This document shows, piece after piece, positions 12,545 to 25,049 of a stretch of 64,000 nucleotides of DNA. Location of the stretch: positions 96,869,501 to 96,933,500 of the forward strand of contig CP136890.1 in NCBI GenBank assembly GCA_034359265.1. The letters are read 5' to 3'. Position numbers and translations under genes: made by a program. How positions within the stretch are numbered: the stretch's first letter is position 1; each line of letters opens with the position of its first letter. This DNA comes from Canna indica. Its lineage: Eukaryota > Streptophyta > Magnoliopsida > Zingiberales > Cannaceae. Under the pieces are notes generated by a model that had not been told where the DNA came from, ran no database searches, and saw only the letters and a program-made list of their open reading frames with translations.

Positions 12545-15500
12545 AAAATATCTCAAATGAAAATTCTGAATTGGAATGTTAGAGGGGCTAAAAGGCCTCC
12601 TGTGAAAAATTTCATTCATCTCCATATTAGGCTTCATACTCTCAAAGTTTATGTTATTTAAAAAACTCATCTTAAGGAGGTATAATTGTTGCTTGGAATT
12701 CAAACTATTTGGAAGCACATCTTATTTCATCTTGTTCTCAGGTCATTAATTTAGTTATTAAAATTGATAACTCTGCTCCTTTTCTTATTTCTGCTTACTA
12801 TGCTAGCAATGACCCTTCTATAAGGGCCTCTCTTTGGCAATCTTTCATAAATATGAATTTATCTGCTTATCCATGGCTTCTTATGGGTGATTTTAATTAT
12901 ATTTTGTATAGTTCTGCTAAATATAGTGGTTCTACCTTTAAATTCTCTAGTTCTATTATTGATTTCCATAGTTTTGTTAATAATTGTGGCTTTATAGATC
13001 TAGGATTTAAAGGTAGTAAATATACCTGGACAAACAATAGGGTAAGTCCAAATAAAACTTTCGTTAGACTTGATAAGGTCTTCTCCAATGCTGCATGGCT
13101 TCAATCCCATGGTCATGTTATTGTTTCTCACTTGGCTAGGATAATCTTAGACCATAAGCCTCTTCTTATCTCTATTCCTAATAAGAATCAGTCTAAAAGT
13201 AAGCTCTTTAAATTTCAAATTTTTAGGACAGAGTATGAAGATTGTCATGATGTCATTGATTCCTCTTGGAACTTGAATTCCCTTGACTCTGCCCCCTCTT
13301 GCTTTAACAGCATGTTGAAAGCCACTATGGGTGCCCTAAGCTCATGGAATAAGAACATTCTAGGTAACTTGGAAGTTAATCTTGAGAATACTCTAAAAGA
13401 AATAAAATTAGCTGAAGCTTTAGAAGAAGCCCCTTTCCCTCCTCCTAGCCTAGACACCAAGCTCCGCTCCCTTCACAATAAGTTCTTAGCCATTCAGCGG
13501 CAAATATGTCTTAAATTGTGATCAAAGTCCAAGATCGCTTGGATTAAATATGGTGAGAAGAACACTGCTTATTACCATCGCTTGATCACCATGAGGCGTA
13601 GATCAAATTTCATCTCAGCTATTTCAACTCATAATCAGTCCTCTATCTCAGATACCAATATGATTTTAAGCGAGTTTGTGAATCATTATTTTAGCTTATG
13701 GACTTCATCCTTTGATTGTCATATCAATGATGATGCTTGGCCATCTTTTAAATGCATTCCTTCTAACTCGTGCTCATCTCTAATTGCTCCTTTTGGTGAG
13801 TCTGAAATTTGGGAATCTATTCAATCTCTTGGAAACGGCAAGAGCCCCGGATATGATTGGATTCACCATTGAGTTTTATAAATCATATTGGTCTATTATC
13901 AAGGCTGATTTCTATAATATTCTTCATTCTTTTCACTCTGGATCTAGCTTGCTTTCTAGTTGGAACGCTACTTTGCTAATATTTATCCCTAAGTGTTCCA
14001 ATCCCAGAGTTGTTAAAGACTTTCGGCCCATATCTCTCTATAATATCTCTTACAGAATCATTACTAAACTTTTGGCAAATAGGCTGAAATTTTTTCTCTT
14101 TTTTTTAATCTCTAAGGAGCAATCTGCCTTTATTAAAGGGCGGAATATCCATGATAATATCCTAGTAATTCATGAATTATCTCATTCGTTTTTTCACTCC
14201 AAGAGTAAGACTCCCTTCATCATAGTTAAGCTTGATCTCGAAAAGGCTTTCGATATGCTTAGGTGGGATGATGTTCTAAAGGTTTTATCCCTTATTGGTC
14301 CCCCCCCTCTCCCTCTCCCTCCCCCTCCCCCCAATTTATCAATTGGATCAACATGTGCATATCGAATCCTTCATTTGTTTGTCTTATCAATGCCCATATG
14401 TCTAAGTTCTTCCTTGCTAATAAAGGAATAAGATAGGGGGATCCTCTATCCCCATTCCTTTATATCCTTGTAGTTCAAACTCTCTCTAACTTAATCAATT
14501 CATTTGTAGACAATAGAAAGCTTACTCCTTTCAAGATTAAAGACTTGGTCATCAGTCATCTTATGTTTGCTGATGACATTGTCTTCATCTTTAAGGCCAA
14601 CTCTAAAAGCCTTGCTTCCTTTAATGTCATCTTCTCCACCTATGAAGATCTAACGGGCCAAAAAGTTAATCTTATAAAATCTAAAATCTTCTTCCCTAAT
14701 GGTACTCCTCCTTCTGTTAAAGCGTCTATATCCAACTCTCTAAACATAAAGACTTATTCTTTCCCCTTTAAGTACTTAGACACTATGATTGCCCCTAGGA
14801 GACCCCTCCTAGCTCAAATGATTATATTCTTACTTTAATGGGTTCTAAGCTTAGTACTTGAAAATCTAATTACTTTTCCCAAGCAGGAAGGCTAACCCTT
14901 ATTCAATCTGTCATTAATTCCATCCCAATTCATGCTCTTTCTGTCACATGGTTTAATTAAGACCTATCCAATAAAATTGAGCAAAAGATTAAAAAATTTC
15001 TTTGGAACCACTCTTCAAATTCCATAGGTATGCACTTGCTCAGCTGGGATATTGTTACTCGTCCAAATGTTCGGGTGGATTAGGTATCCAAGATATAAAT
15101 AATAAGAGTATTGCTTTGCATGCTAAGAGAGTTCAATCTTACCTAAACAATGATAACTCTCTTTGGGTTAACACTGTTAAAGCTAAATACCCTACTGTTA
15201 GTTTCTCTTCTCCAATTGCTGCCTCAAGTTCTTGGGCCTGTAAGCTATTTAACAAAGCTTTTCATTCCCTTAAATTTGGTTTCCTTAAGCATATTGGTTC
15301 TGGATCAAATACATCATCATTCCTAAATGATAGGTGGATATTAGATCTGCCCCTTGCTGTCAAGCCGACTTTTATCAATGTTAACTTGCTTCATTCTATC
15401 ACTCATGTTCAACATTTAATGGATAATATGTAGTGGTCTAAATTCATTATCGACTCTATCTGTGGCAAACATTTGGGGGCTGCTATTGGCTGCATTCGGT

Positions 15501-16521
15501 TACCTAAGGATCCCTATGAGGACAAATTCATTTGGAAAAATGGGGAATCTGGTTTGGCTTCTTCGTCTTCTGCATACAACTTTCTAAAAAATCATATGCC
15601 CATTCCTTTCAATTTTGATTCAATATGGCTGAAAATGTGGTATCTAACTATTTCTCCTAAAGTGAAAGTTTTCATGTGGAAGTTTCTTTATGGTCGTTTA
15701 CTTACTCGTATGAGATTCTTTCACTTGGGAATTTCAACTTCGAAAATTTGTGTTCTCTGTGATCGTGAAAATGAATCGATTTTTTACCTTTTCTGTGATT
15801 GTGCTTTTGCCTCCGAGATCTGGTGTCTTTTGGGTTCTAAGCTTAATTTGGATTTTTTTAGTGAGGAATGACTGGTGTTCTGGTAGCTGGCCGAGCCAAA
15901 ACTCAAACTCTTCTAGGAATTCGAGTTTCTTAGTCATTGTTGCTAACACTCTTTGGTTTATATGATTTTTTCGAAATTCTATTTTGCATGAAGAAGCCTT
16001 CCGCTTTCGCTGCCATTACCCGTATAATGATTTTCTCTAATCATTATAAGAACAGATACGTGTCTGAGGGCACTACTCCTTTTGAAATCAATGTCACCCG
16101 ATGGCAGCCTCCCCCCTTGCTCTACTTTAAAATCAACTATGATGGTTATTTTAAAGAAAATGAAGGTAGTTCTGGTTGTATCATTAGAAATCATCTAGGT
16201 TTTTGCACTTATGCTCTTTGTGATTAATTTCCTGCTAACTCAACTCTATGTTGTGAAAGTTTGGCAGTTTGGCATGCATTATTTTTTGCCTCTTCAATTC
16301 AATTGAAGCATGTGATAATTGAATCGGATTATAAAATATTGATTGATTCCCTCAATCACACTGCAGATGTTCCTTGGAATATTTCTCCTATTATTCATGA
16401 TATTCATAGTATTGTATTTAAATTTAACTGTGTAATTTTTTCTTTTATTCCCCGCAATGTAAGTAAAGCTGTTCATTAGGTAACAAACTGGGCTAGAGAC
16501 CATAAAAAGACCACTGTTTGA
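12545..16521 (+). pseudogene. LINE 1 ORF2: endonuclease-reverse transcriptase-RNase H polyprotein, decayed
   Basis: Visible in order: endonuclease start ILNWNVRGAKRP (about 12560), MGDFNY (about 12885), a decayed HKPLL-type motif (about 13155); RT blocks FIPKCSNP and DFRPISLYNISYRIITKLLANR (about 13980-14090), SAFIKGRNIHDN, VKLDLEKAFDM, and the catalytic HLMFADDIVF box (about 14560); zf-RVT with SPKVKVFMWKFLYGRL and CVLCDRE (about 15650-15770); RNase H with NYDGYF, CCESLAVWHAL and IESDYK (about 16130-16330) carrying D, E and D. The FADD box is intact. Frame changes near 13520, 13870, 14300, 14440, 14840, 15430 and 15870 make it non-functional. Confidence 0.85.
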
Positions 16522-16565
16522 TCCTCTTCATGATATATAAATTAACAAATCATAAATTAATGAAA

Positions 16566-17590
16566 GTTTGAATTATATATAATAGTACTGTCTATGTATT
16601 TCATGATCACTGTTTTATTGGCCTAATTGGTTATCAAGGTTGAAAAGATGAATAAAATACTCCTCTGCAATACGTGATTGATTGTAACAATGTCGTTGAC
16701 TGAATAATCAAGTGGGATATATAATTTGGACACGCATGTCTAGTTCAAGGATTGCCCATGTCTTTGTTAAATGAGCCAATTGTAAATAATATAGTTGGGC
16801 CAATCATGAATAATACAATTTATAGTAATACATTGAACGTTATTTAAAAATTTAAGATTTTAATCATAATACGATTATATATTGTGATTTTTTATCTTTG
16901 TTATAATAATAATAATAAAAATGATTGCTCATATCTTTTCGTATGATAAAAAATTTGGTATTAATTTCCTGCGCTAGTATTTACTTCTTCAATTAGTAAT
17001 TATGATTACTGAAAAAAATTTATTTAGGCATCCATGTTAATTAATAATAATTGAGTTCGTTAATATACGCGTCTGTTTCTCAGAATGAATTTACACACCA
17101 ACACACAGATTAAATAGCAGTTTTAAAAAATAGAAATAGAAATAGAAATATTAATTGTCGACTTGATACACACAGCTAAGAAAAGTATGTTTCGCTTTCG
17201 TTTCACAAGTACGGAGTAATATTCAACGAAGAATTGGCCATCGAAGGAGGATCACGTTATAGAAAGCGAGGATGTGATGGATTCAACTGAGTTCCAATTA
17301 AAGACTTCATTGATTCGACAACTGATGCAATCTACACATACATGCATTGAATTGAATCACCTCAATTTAGATATGAATATTTAGTCTGCCTGCTAATAAT
17401 TAAATTAATCTGCCGAATATATATAGACTATAGAGAGAGAATGCCAACTCGGACGTATATACTAAATATTTGGCTAGATTTCCGTGAATTGCACAAAGAA
17501 CGTGGCAACCGGCGGACCGCGTCACAGAGAGAGAAATTTATCAGCACGAGATTTGACACGCTGTGTCGAGTAACTGGAGATGTTGTTCTT
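16566..17590. other. AT-rich spacer upstream of the SRS gene
   Basis: No recognisable gene or repeat family. It holds an (AAT)n run near 16905-16918 and three tandem AGAAAT units near 17130-17150. The open frame starting at 17441 is low-complexity in its second half and unlike any known protein. Confidence 0.5.
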
Positions 17591-18215
17591 ATTCCTCTCT
17601 CTCTCTCTCTCTGTGAACATTACGAGAGAGAGAAAGAGGAGGTGGAGGACGTAAAAGAGAAGGCAACAAAGGCGAGGAGGGAGGGGAGGGAGGCCAGGAA
17701 GCGGCTCGCGAGTCTTTAAAAGTGGGGGTCCGTCACGCAAAAGCACCGGGTTTTCCGGTCAAAAGGACGGGCCAGCCGACGACCCGATGTCCTCCACGTA
17801 GAGTATTCCTGGCCGTCCCAGAGTTAGGAAGATGAGATTTTTTTTTAGTTTTCTTATCCCCCCCCCCCCTCTTCGCTTTACCACCAGCTGCCATCGTTTT
17901 CTTCCTCCCCCTCTCCCCTCACGCAATAATGAGACGAGTGGGACTTTACTCTCTCCTTCCTCAAGAGAGAATTTCTTGTGTTAGGAGAAGTAATTAACAC
18001 ACATACATACATACACATACAGGGAGATATAGAGAGAGAGAGAGGCGAAGAGGTATGGGGATTGGGGAAAGTGCTGGAAACTGGAAACTGGAAATAGAAA
18101 GAGGAGAAAGTAGTGAGCAATAAATGGGGAATCGAGGCCGCAGCCCAGCCGACTCCATGGCGGCGTCGCAGCACCCTCTCGCATAAACTAGTATTCATTT
18201 CGGAATTTAAGAAAA

Positions 18216-18263
18216 GGGGGAGAGGGGGAGGGGGGAGGGGGGAGGGGGGAGGGGGGAGGGGGA
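18216..18263 (+). promoter_or_regulatory. G-quadruplex-capable G-run tract in the SRS leader
   Basis: Eight runs of five or six G separated by single A or AGA units, about 350 bp upstream of the start codon on the sense strand. It far exceeds the minimal G3N1-7 rule. If it is in the mRNA it could form an RNA quadruplex; if upstream of the start site it would act at DNA level. Confidence 0.7.
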
Positions 18264-18544
18264 GAGACTGGGAAAAGAGAAGCCGAGAGAGGGAAAGAGA
18301 TTTTATAGAGTTAGCTATAGAGAGAGAAGAGGAAGAAGAAGAAGAAGCCGGCAGCATCGACTGTTTCCCTCCTGCAGCAGCAGCAGCTGCTGCTGGCTGC
18401 TGGTGGGCTTCTGCTGCCGCTCCTACCGGTGACAAGAAAACAGCGAAACAAAACAAGGAAAAATTTGAGCAGAGCTGGCAGTGACCGTTCTCGCGCCTTG
18501 TTTCCTCCCTCCCGCCCGTTCTCCCCTCCTCCTACGATTGCTGC

Positions 18545-18595
18545 ATGCCACACTTCCCCAAGATAGCAAGGAGGCCATGGATCCAGTATAACTAG
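18545..18595 (+). promoter_or_regulatory. Overlapping upstream ORFs in the SRS leader
   Basis: ATG at 18545 opens a 16-codon uORF ending TAG at 18593-18595. A second ATG at 18577, in another frame, opens a 4-codon uORF (MDPV) ending TAA at 18589-18591. Both end before the main ATG at 18614. They would lower main-ORF translation if transcribed, which is inferred and not shown. Confidence 0.55.
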
Positions 18596-18613
18596 TCCAC
18601 CCGAGTACTGGTC

Positions 18614-19894
18614 ATGGCGGGATTCTTTCTCGGAGCCGGCGGCGGCGGCAGCCATCAGCAGCGCGGGGACCAGCAAGGAGGAGGGATCCCTCCCTCCGAG
18701 AGCTTCTTCCTTTACGGCAGCCGCGGCAGCCGAAGCGAGGACGCGCCTTACACCCGAGGCTTCGAGCTGTGGCAGCAACACCAGATCCAGCGCGAGCACC
18801 AGCTTTACTCCACCGCGGGCTTCTCCGATGACCTAACCTCGGCGGCGGGGAGGTCGATGAGAGGCGGCCTGGGCAGCGCCACCGGCGGTGGGATGAGCTG
18901 CCAGGACTGCGGGAATCAGGCCAAGAAGGACTGCGCCCACATGCGTTGTCGCACCTGCTGCAAGAGCCGCGGCTTCCCGTGCCCCACCCACGTCAAGAGC
19001 ACCTGGGTCCCCGCATCCAAGCGCCGGGATCGCCAGCAGCAACTCGCCGCGGCCGCGGCCGCGGTGCAGAGCGATCAACGCCAACGCAGCGGCACCAGCG
19101 GAGGCCGATCCGGCGGCGAAGGCAGCAGCGAGGGCGCCGAGCCGTCGAAGCGCCCGAGGGAGATGACAGTCTGCACTCGAATTCCAACCGCCATTGCAAC
19201 CACCACCACGTATGGTACTACAATTTTCTACTACTTCTCCCCCAAGCAGTGCCGGATACTGTTGTTGTTATCTGCACCACTATTTGCCGAATCCATTGCG
19301 TAGTCTCGCTCTCGCTTCCTTGTTTGATTTCCACCACACCCATCACTCTCTCCCCACCACATGTTGTTCCACTTGGAACTGATGATTGCCCTTTCCTTTC
19401 TAATACAAGCAACTTCAGCTGGAAGAATGAATGCTCGACCCCCCCCCCCCCCCCCCAGCATATTATATATTATAACTCGATCACTCCACATTGTGGCAGG
19501 AGGCAGCCTCGACCACGAAAGGTTCCCGCCGGAGGTGAGCGCACCGGCCGTGTTCCGCTGCGTGCGGGTAAGCCACGTCGATCAAGGGGACGACGTGTAC
19601 GCGTACCAGACAGCCGTGAGCATCGGCGGCCACGTGTTCAAGGGGCTTCTCTACGACCACGGCCCCGAGGGCGAGTACCCCTCCACCTCCTCCTCTCGCT
19701 ATCAGCTCCACCACGGCGAGGGCTCCTCGTCTCCGGCTGCCATCGCCGCGGCTACGGCCGCAACCAACGCCGGCGCCGGAGACCACCCCATTGGGACGGC
19801 GCCTGCGGCAACCGAATTGCTCGAGCCTTACCCCACGCCGCTGAGTGCCTTCATTTCCGGCACGCAATTCTTCTCCCACCAAGACAGACCTTAA
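18614..19894 (+). CDS. SHI-related sequence (SRS/STY) zinc-finger transcription factor
   Basis: Two exons, 18614-19214 and 19500-19894, give 331 aa. The RING-like zinc finger of the SHI/STY family lies at residues 96-126: C96-x2-C99-x7-C107-x-H109-x2-C112-x2-C115-x7-C123-x-H126, followed by a basic patch (SKRRDR). The exon junction falls after [13 protein letters not shown], and the second exon starts with the family's [16 protein letters not shown] block and the IGGH box (242-245) with its [11 protein letters not shown] extension. SRS proteins are nuclear activators of auxin-biosynthesis genes that control stamen, gynoecium and leaf development. The 285-bp intron holds a run of about 18 C (19439-19456). 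The donor G|GTACTA was chosen because it keeps phase with acceptor GGCAG|GA; a nearby GTATGG would shift the frame. Length is typical. A GC-rich first exon with Gly/Ala/Gln stretches is usual for monocot members. Confidence 0.93.
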
Positions 19895-20051
19895 TTCGCC
19901 GAAATTTGAGAAGGACGAAGAGAAGACAAAAGCCCAAGTCATCATTTCCTTGTTAATTATTTAAAGCGCCTCATATCGATTGATCCGGTCAGCAGTTTTC
20001 TTGTACCATGCTCATCTATTGCCAATTGTGTAATAATTTCGAGTCTTCTCT

Positions 20052-20088
<37 letters not shown>

Positions 20089-20511
20089 CCGTTCGATCCA
20101 TCACTTTAATTAATCAGTACAGCCGAATTAGTTTACGCTTACAGTTAATTCTTCCTGCTCTTCTTCTCTCGTTAGCTAGCATTTGCTGTTTCTTTTTGAC
20201 ATTTTGGGAAGTGTGTCGTCTATAAATTAGTCCCAAGAAGAAGGTGATTTTTACGGGATTTGCGGGATATGCATGCTAAACGCTTTGAAATGAACATGCG
20301 TGCAACTCACTCATGCATTTTGGATTTGCTGTAACCTACAAATTACCCTTGGAAACTTTTATCTAATTAGATAGAGAAGACTTGTTGGGGACTGCAATCG
20401 GCCTTCACATGTAGAGTTATTTAGTGGCCATGCATGGAGAAGGCCGAATCCCAAGAAACAGCTACAGTGATCTTTTCTTCTTCTTCTTCTACTACTACTA
20501 CTGCTCTTCTG

Positions 20512-20549
<38 letters not shown>

Positions 20550-23500
20550 CATATATACATGTAATGGTCGGATTTCTTCATATAATGGTATTTATATATG
20601 TGTCTTGTGTCCGAGATATATTAATGCTAACATGCTTAATTGCTAGCTCAATCTCGTAAAGCCTAAATGATTCCAACCATAAAGGGAAAGAAGAGAAGAG
20701 CCTACGCATATATCTGTTCCTCAAGTAAGTAGGTTGCTTTAATTAAATGCTTTTTAGTACCACGTACTGTACATTCATTCAATTAATATTCAATCTCCTT
20801 CCGATTGATGTTGCTTTCTTCTCTTTGTTTTCTCCTTCACACATGTCGATTCTTCTATATATATGCATATTTCTGTCTTTATGTTGCATGCATCCACCCT
20901 CATTCACATATTCCTAGTTGTTTTTCTTAAGAGTTAGTTATCCACTGATTTGCATTGTATGTTTATCTTTTCTCGAGTTTGCTTCCTGCATATATAAATA
21001 TGTAGATATATATATATAGCTGTACAAATTCTTTATTCATTTTTCATATATACAACATATATCAGATATTATTATCTGTAACAAATTATGAATTATATAT
21101 ATCCTTTATATCATTACAATATACGTTTTGAGTTAAAAGTTGAAGCATGCACTCATGTGAAAGTATTCGAGTTGTTCAAGTTTGAGGCAATAAATGAATA
21201 TTTTCATAAAATAAGAAGAAATTGAGGTGTATGATCCGGCAAAAGTGGGAGAAATTAACTGAAAGAAGTATTATATATTCTTTTTAAATAAATGCTTGAT
21301 TAGAAAAGTGCAAAAATAGTTGGATTTCATTAATCAATCATTCCAAAATAGAACAAATTAAGTAGAAGAATATTCTTAGCTTAATTCCTTAGAAATATTA
21401 ATTAGTAGAATCCTCTAAGGCATCAATCACTAGATTTTATCTACATAAGATTAGTAGAAGCAAGTTGCACATACACTAGTTCAGGCTTTTCTAAGTAGTA
21501 ATATCATGAGTTCATTTTTTCTCTTTTTTATAAAATTATTATCACTTGTTACATTTTTCTCATCTAATTGTTATTTTTTGTTGAGTACATGCAAACATTG
21601 TTCCAAAGGATTTATTGGTTTGTAATTTAAATGGAGAAACCGAAGTGATCTCTTATATATATAGACACTGCATGTTTGGGACTCTTTTTTACCTTGTCAA
21701 TGTAATGAATCATGAGATTAATGAGTGATAAAATGATGGAGAAGTGATTCCTTTTTTTTTTCTTGAAGGAAGAAATTAAACAGCTAGCAAGCAAGGGATT
21801 AGGCAATGGTATGATATATAAATGTGTGTGTAATTTGTGGTTGAATTCAATTCCCTAGATGTGGCCGGGCTCTAACTTTTGCCCATGCTGCAAGTCAATG
21901 ATAAAGTTTGCTATTTTACTCTTTATTGTTCAAGTTTACATTTCGAGGAATGATAGCAATTATTGCCTATTTACAGAATGTCTATATTTCCCAGTACAAT
22001 ATGCTGTAAGCCTCTTAGTGATGCTATATATTTCGGTACTTTTGGTCCTACTCTCTCATAAGTCTGATGCATAACAGTGGTCCCTCTCTCTTCATTTAAT
22101 TATATTCTTTATCTATTTATCATATATATTTTCTAACAAATATTTAGTTAATTTTTGTAGTCACTTCAAGACATTAACATACATGCAATTTAATTATGTC
22201 ATACCAAAAACTAAGAAATGAGTTTTGTGTTAATTCTAGCCAGCAAATAAATTTAACCCTAACCACTTTTATTTTTGTTGCTAAAATATTGTTAAAGTGA
22301 TCAAATACATATAAATATGTATGTTCTTTTGTAATTTCTGGGTATGCTATAAGTTGAGAGAGAATGCATAGATTGATGAGTGTAACCCAGAAATAATGTG
22401 GGAATTTTTAGGAATCAATTGATCTTTTCTTGCATTAATTAATTTATGCTGTTCCTTTTTATGCATGTGCTTTTTTTTTTGGGTGCAGTTTAGTTATATA
22501 TCTTAATTAAGAAGCGTCTCATATTTTAATTACCTTTTGGAAAGGGTTTATTTTATAATTATCTTCATTTAGGGGATGCGTGGTATGGGTTGAAATGAGA
22601 GTAAAAATATCTACTTAAAACTTTATTAACACTCTTTAACTGTGTCAAATAAACATATTTTGTTCTCTTAAAATTTTATGGTTGAAAAATTACTCCAAAT
22701 ATGGTGCTAAGTAGTAAATATAAACCTAAATGAAAAGGAGGATAAATTCAAATTTATTGGCTATCTTATGTAATTTTTCAACTTCCTCACTCTTGTTCAC
22801 GCAAACATTGTTTTGTTGATTTTCTTTTTTAGCTCCAACTGGACTTGACCCAATTAATTTGACTCAACATATTCAAATTAGAACCTAAGTTAATTCTAGT
22901 CATAGTAGGTGACTAAATTAGGATGTAAATTCTAGATCTCTAAAAAATATAAAAATATTGTCACCACTAACTTATATAGTAAATTAATTAGGTGACTAAA
23001 TTAGGATGTAACATGATTTGATTCAACTTATATAGTGAATCAAATCCCTTACTAACTTGCTCAATCTAGCTAACCTAAATTTGGCACGATATTATTCAAT
23101 CATAATTTTTGTCTGATTTGATCCAACCGAAACTAAAACAAAAATTTACCGCTAGCTTGACTATGCAAATCACAAAAGAAAAGGAAAACTCAAAATTTAC
23201 CTATTTCATTAATCCATATATAGAAAGAAAAAACATTACAACGGTATCATTTACTGCTAGCTTAAATTAAAATTCTTGTTTATTTTCATCCCTAAAACTA
23301 TAACCTAATCGTATGCATCTACTGTTATAATATTTAATTGTGGTATTGGATAAATTTGTGAAAAAAATCTCTACAAATTCATTTTTGCAATTAAACGAGG
23401 TTGGATCTACATTAAGGTCAAGGGAGCACTAACCCCTGAAAAATTTCAAATGAATTAAATGATAAGGATCAATTAATTTTTTATTATTAGGATTACCATA

Positions 23501-24950
23501 TATAATGAGACTGCATAAGGTTGATTAAGTTCAAATCTTTCCTATTAGCTCATTATTAAATTAATGATTAAACAACTAAGCATGTTGCCACGAGATTATG
23601 AGTTCAATATCTTGTGTGCATAATTTTTATTATTGAAGTTTGTGGATATCTTGTCAATTTGTCATGGTTATCCTATAAAACCTAATTCGTAAGGAAAAAA
23701 AAGCTCAAATTGATATCCATTAATTTTTTATTTTTAATATTCTCATATTATAAAATTCATTCATAATATGTATTTGTACGATACCATCAATATATAGTTG
23801 AATAATTAATTTGCTCATCAAGTACTTAAGAAAAATATGAATAAAAGGATAATTTTTACTTCATAATTCGTAATTGTGAATCCAAATATTAAAATAATAA
23901 ATTTTATTTATTATCTATATTAATGATACAATAAAAAAAATCATGATGAATGATATTTATTTTTTAACATTAACTATGATTCAAGTTTTTTTTATATAAA
24001 ATTAAATAGGTACTATTGATGCACCTAAGGACAATTAGTCTTAAGTATATACTTTCGAGTTTTGTTGATCTCTTACTAGCTTATTGATCTTCTTTATATA
24101 GTAGACCTCATAAAGTTGATCATCGAGATGAGCAAAGCGACGCTAATATCGTGATAGGATTTGCTTTGATGTCCAAGAATATTAGTATCATGGTCTTTTG
24201 AGGAAGTACAACACAAAGATGGTTAATAAGTTTGATCATGTTATCATTGTCAAAATCATAGTCTGTGAAGTAAATTATTTTATTTAAATATGATTTTTTT
24301 TTCTTGTATTGACTCATTGTTTAGATATCATGTGTGTTATTATATATTATTTATTTTTGTATTTTTAAAAAATAATATTGTATTATTAAATTGAGTAATT
24401 GAGATGGAAGGAAATTTTATCAAGAGGACAAGAGCTATAATTATTTTAATTTTAAATAGTTTAGTAGTTTTTTTCTCAAAATGTGAAAATAGATGAAGAA
24501 TTTCATAATAGGCATCATAAATTATAATTTTAATTGAAATTTTGAAGTTGAAATGTGTAAATGATATTTACTAAACTTTTATATTCTAAATTAGGCGTTC
24601 CTTAGTTAAATTTTGCATCCATCAAGTTGATTTGAAAGACTTGAATTGTGGACTTCGTGGTTGTATAAAATGGGATTCTAAGTTTCACTAAAATGATTTG
24701 TTTCTATATAATAGTTGTAATGGAATTAAGTTTAAAAGATGAAAGATGAAAAACATCATGACAGTAATAATTAAATATAACAGGGGAACAATTGTATGCA
24801 TCAATTTTGAAGAAAAAGGGGGGAATGTGATGCTCAAATATTGTAAGAATTAGATGAATTAAGTAGCTGAATTAAAGATCCGATCTATCCAATAGTGACA
24901 GATCAGCATCATTTATATATACAAAAACTAAAAAAACAATACATCTTTCT
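19895..24950. other. Long AT-rich spacer downstream of SRS, no gene recognised
   Basis: Starts with the SRS 3' UTR. It contains (TCA)n at 20053-20089, (CTT)n and (ACT)n near 20476-20503, (TA)n at 20516-20544 and many shorter TA runs. The open frame at 21859-22074 has two hydrophobic stretches but no family resemblance and unbiased AT-rich composition. Nothing with domain support was found in about 5 kb. Confidence 0.6.
20053..20089. repeat. (TCA)n microsatellite in SRS 3' flank
   Basis: About twelve TCA units, probably in the 3' UTR, about 160 bp after the stop codon. Confidence 0.9.
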
Positions 24951-25049
24951 TTGCCGGTGGGCCCGATTAAAGCTTTAATTTCAAATCACAGTTTTCCACC
25001 ATCTTGTCAATGTATCAGCTATATATTTGCAAGTTATAATATTCAAGTG

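Larger units (their letters stand above)
10640..16565 (+). mobile_element. L1-type LINE retrotransposon 1, nearly full length, decayed
   Basis: Order on the plus strand: short GC-rich leader, ORF1 (gag-like DUF4283 plus zinc knuckle), then ORF2 with AP-endonuclease, reverse transcriptase, zf-RVT and RNase H. The plant L1 clade with a C-terminal RNase H has this layout. Several frameshifts and stops disrupt both ORFs, including a C/T-rich expansion at 14300-14332 inside the RT. The 3' end is near 16540-16565, after the RNase H stop. I found no convincing poly-A tail or target duplication, so boundaries are approximate. Confidence 0.85.
17597..18613 (+). promoter_or_regulatory. SRS promoter/5' leader: CT/GA repeats, G-run tract, upstream ORFs
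   Basis: The kilobase before the SRS start codon has (CT)n at 17597-17612, GAGAGAG runs near 17624 and 18028-18042, and a C-run at 17862-17872. The spacing of transcription-start elements is not evident. GA/CT repeats in plant developmental promoters and leaders are known binding sites for BASIC PENTACYSTEINE (GAGA-binding) factors; that they act here is inference. All open frames across this region on both strands come from low-complexity sequence. Confidence 0.5.

Noticed and set aside
17878..18799. Long frames on both strands around the SRS leader
   Set aside because: They follow GA, GGGGGA and GCA simple repeats; the real gene begins at 18614.
18946..19956. 336-aa frame overlapping SRS
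   Set aside because: Another frame of GC-rich SRS exons read through the intron; Arg/Pro composition without domains.
21859..22074. 71-aa frame with hydrophobic stretches
   Set aside because: No family motif, no codon bias and no context; AT-rich DNA gives hydrophobic frames by chance.
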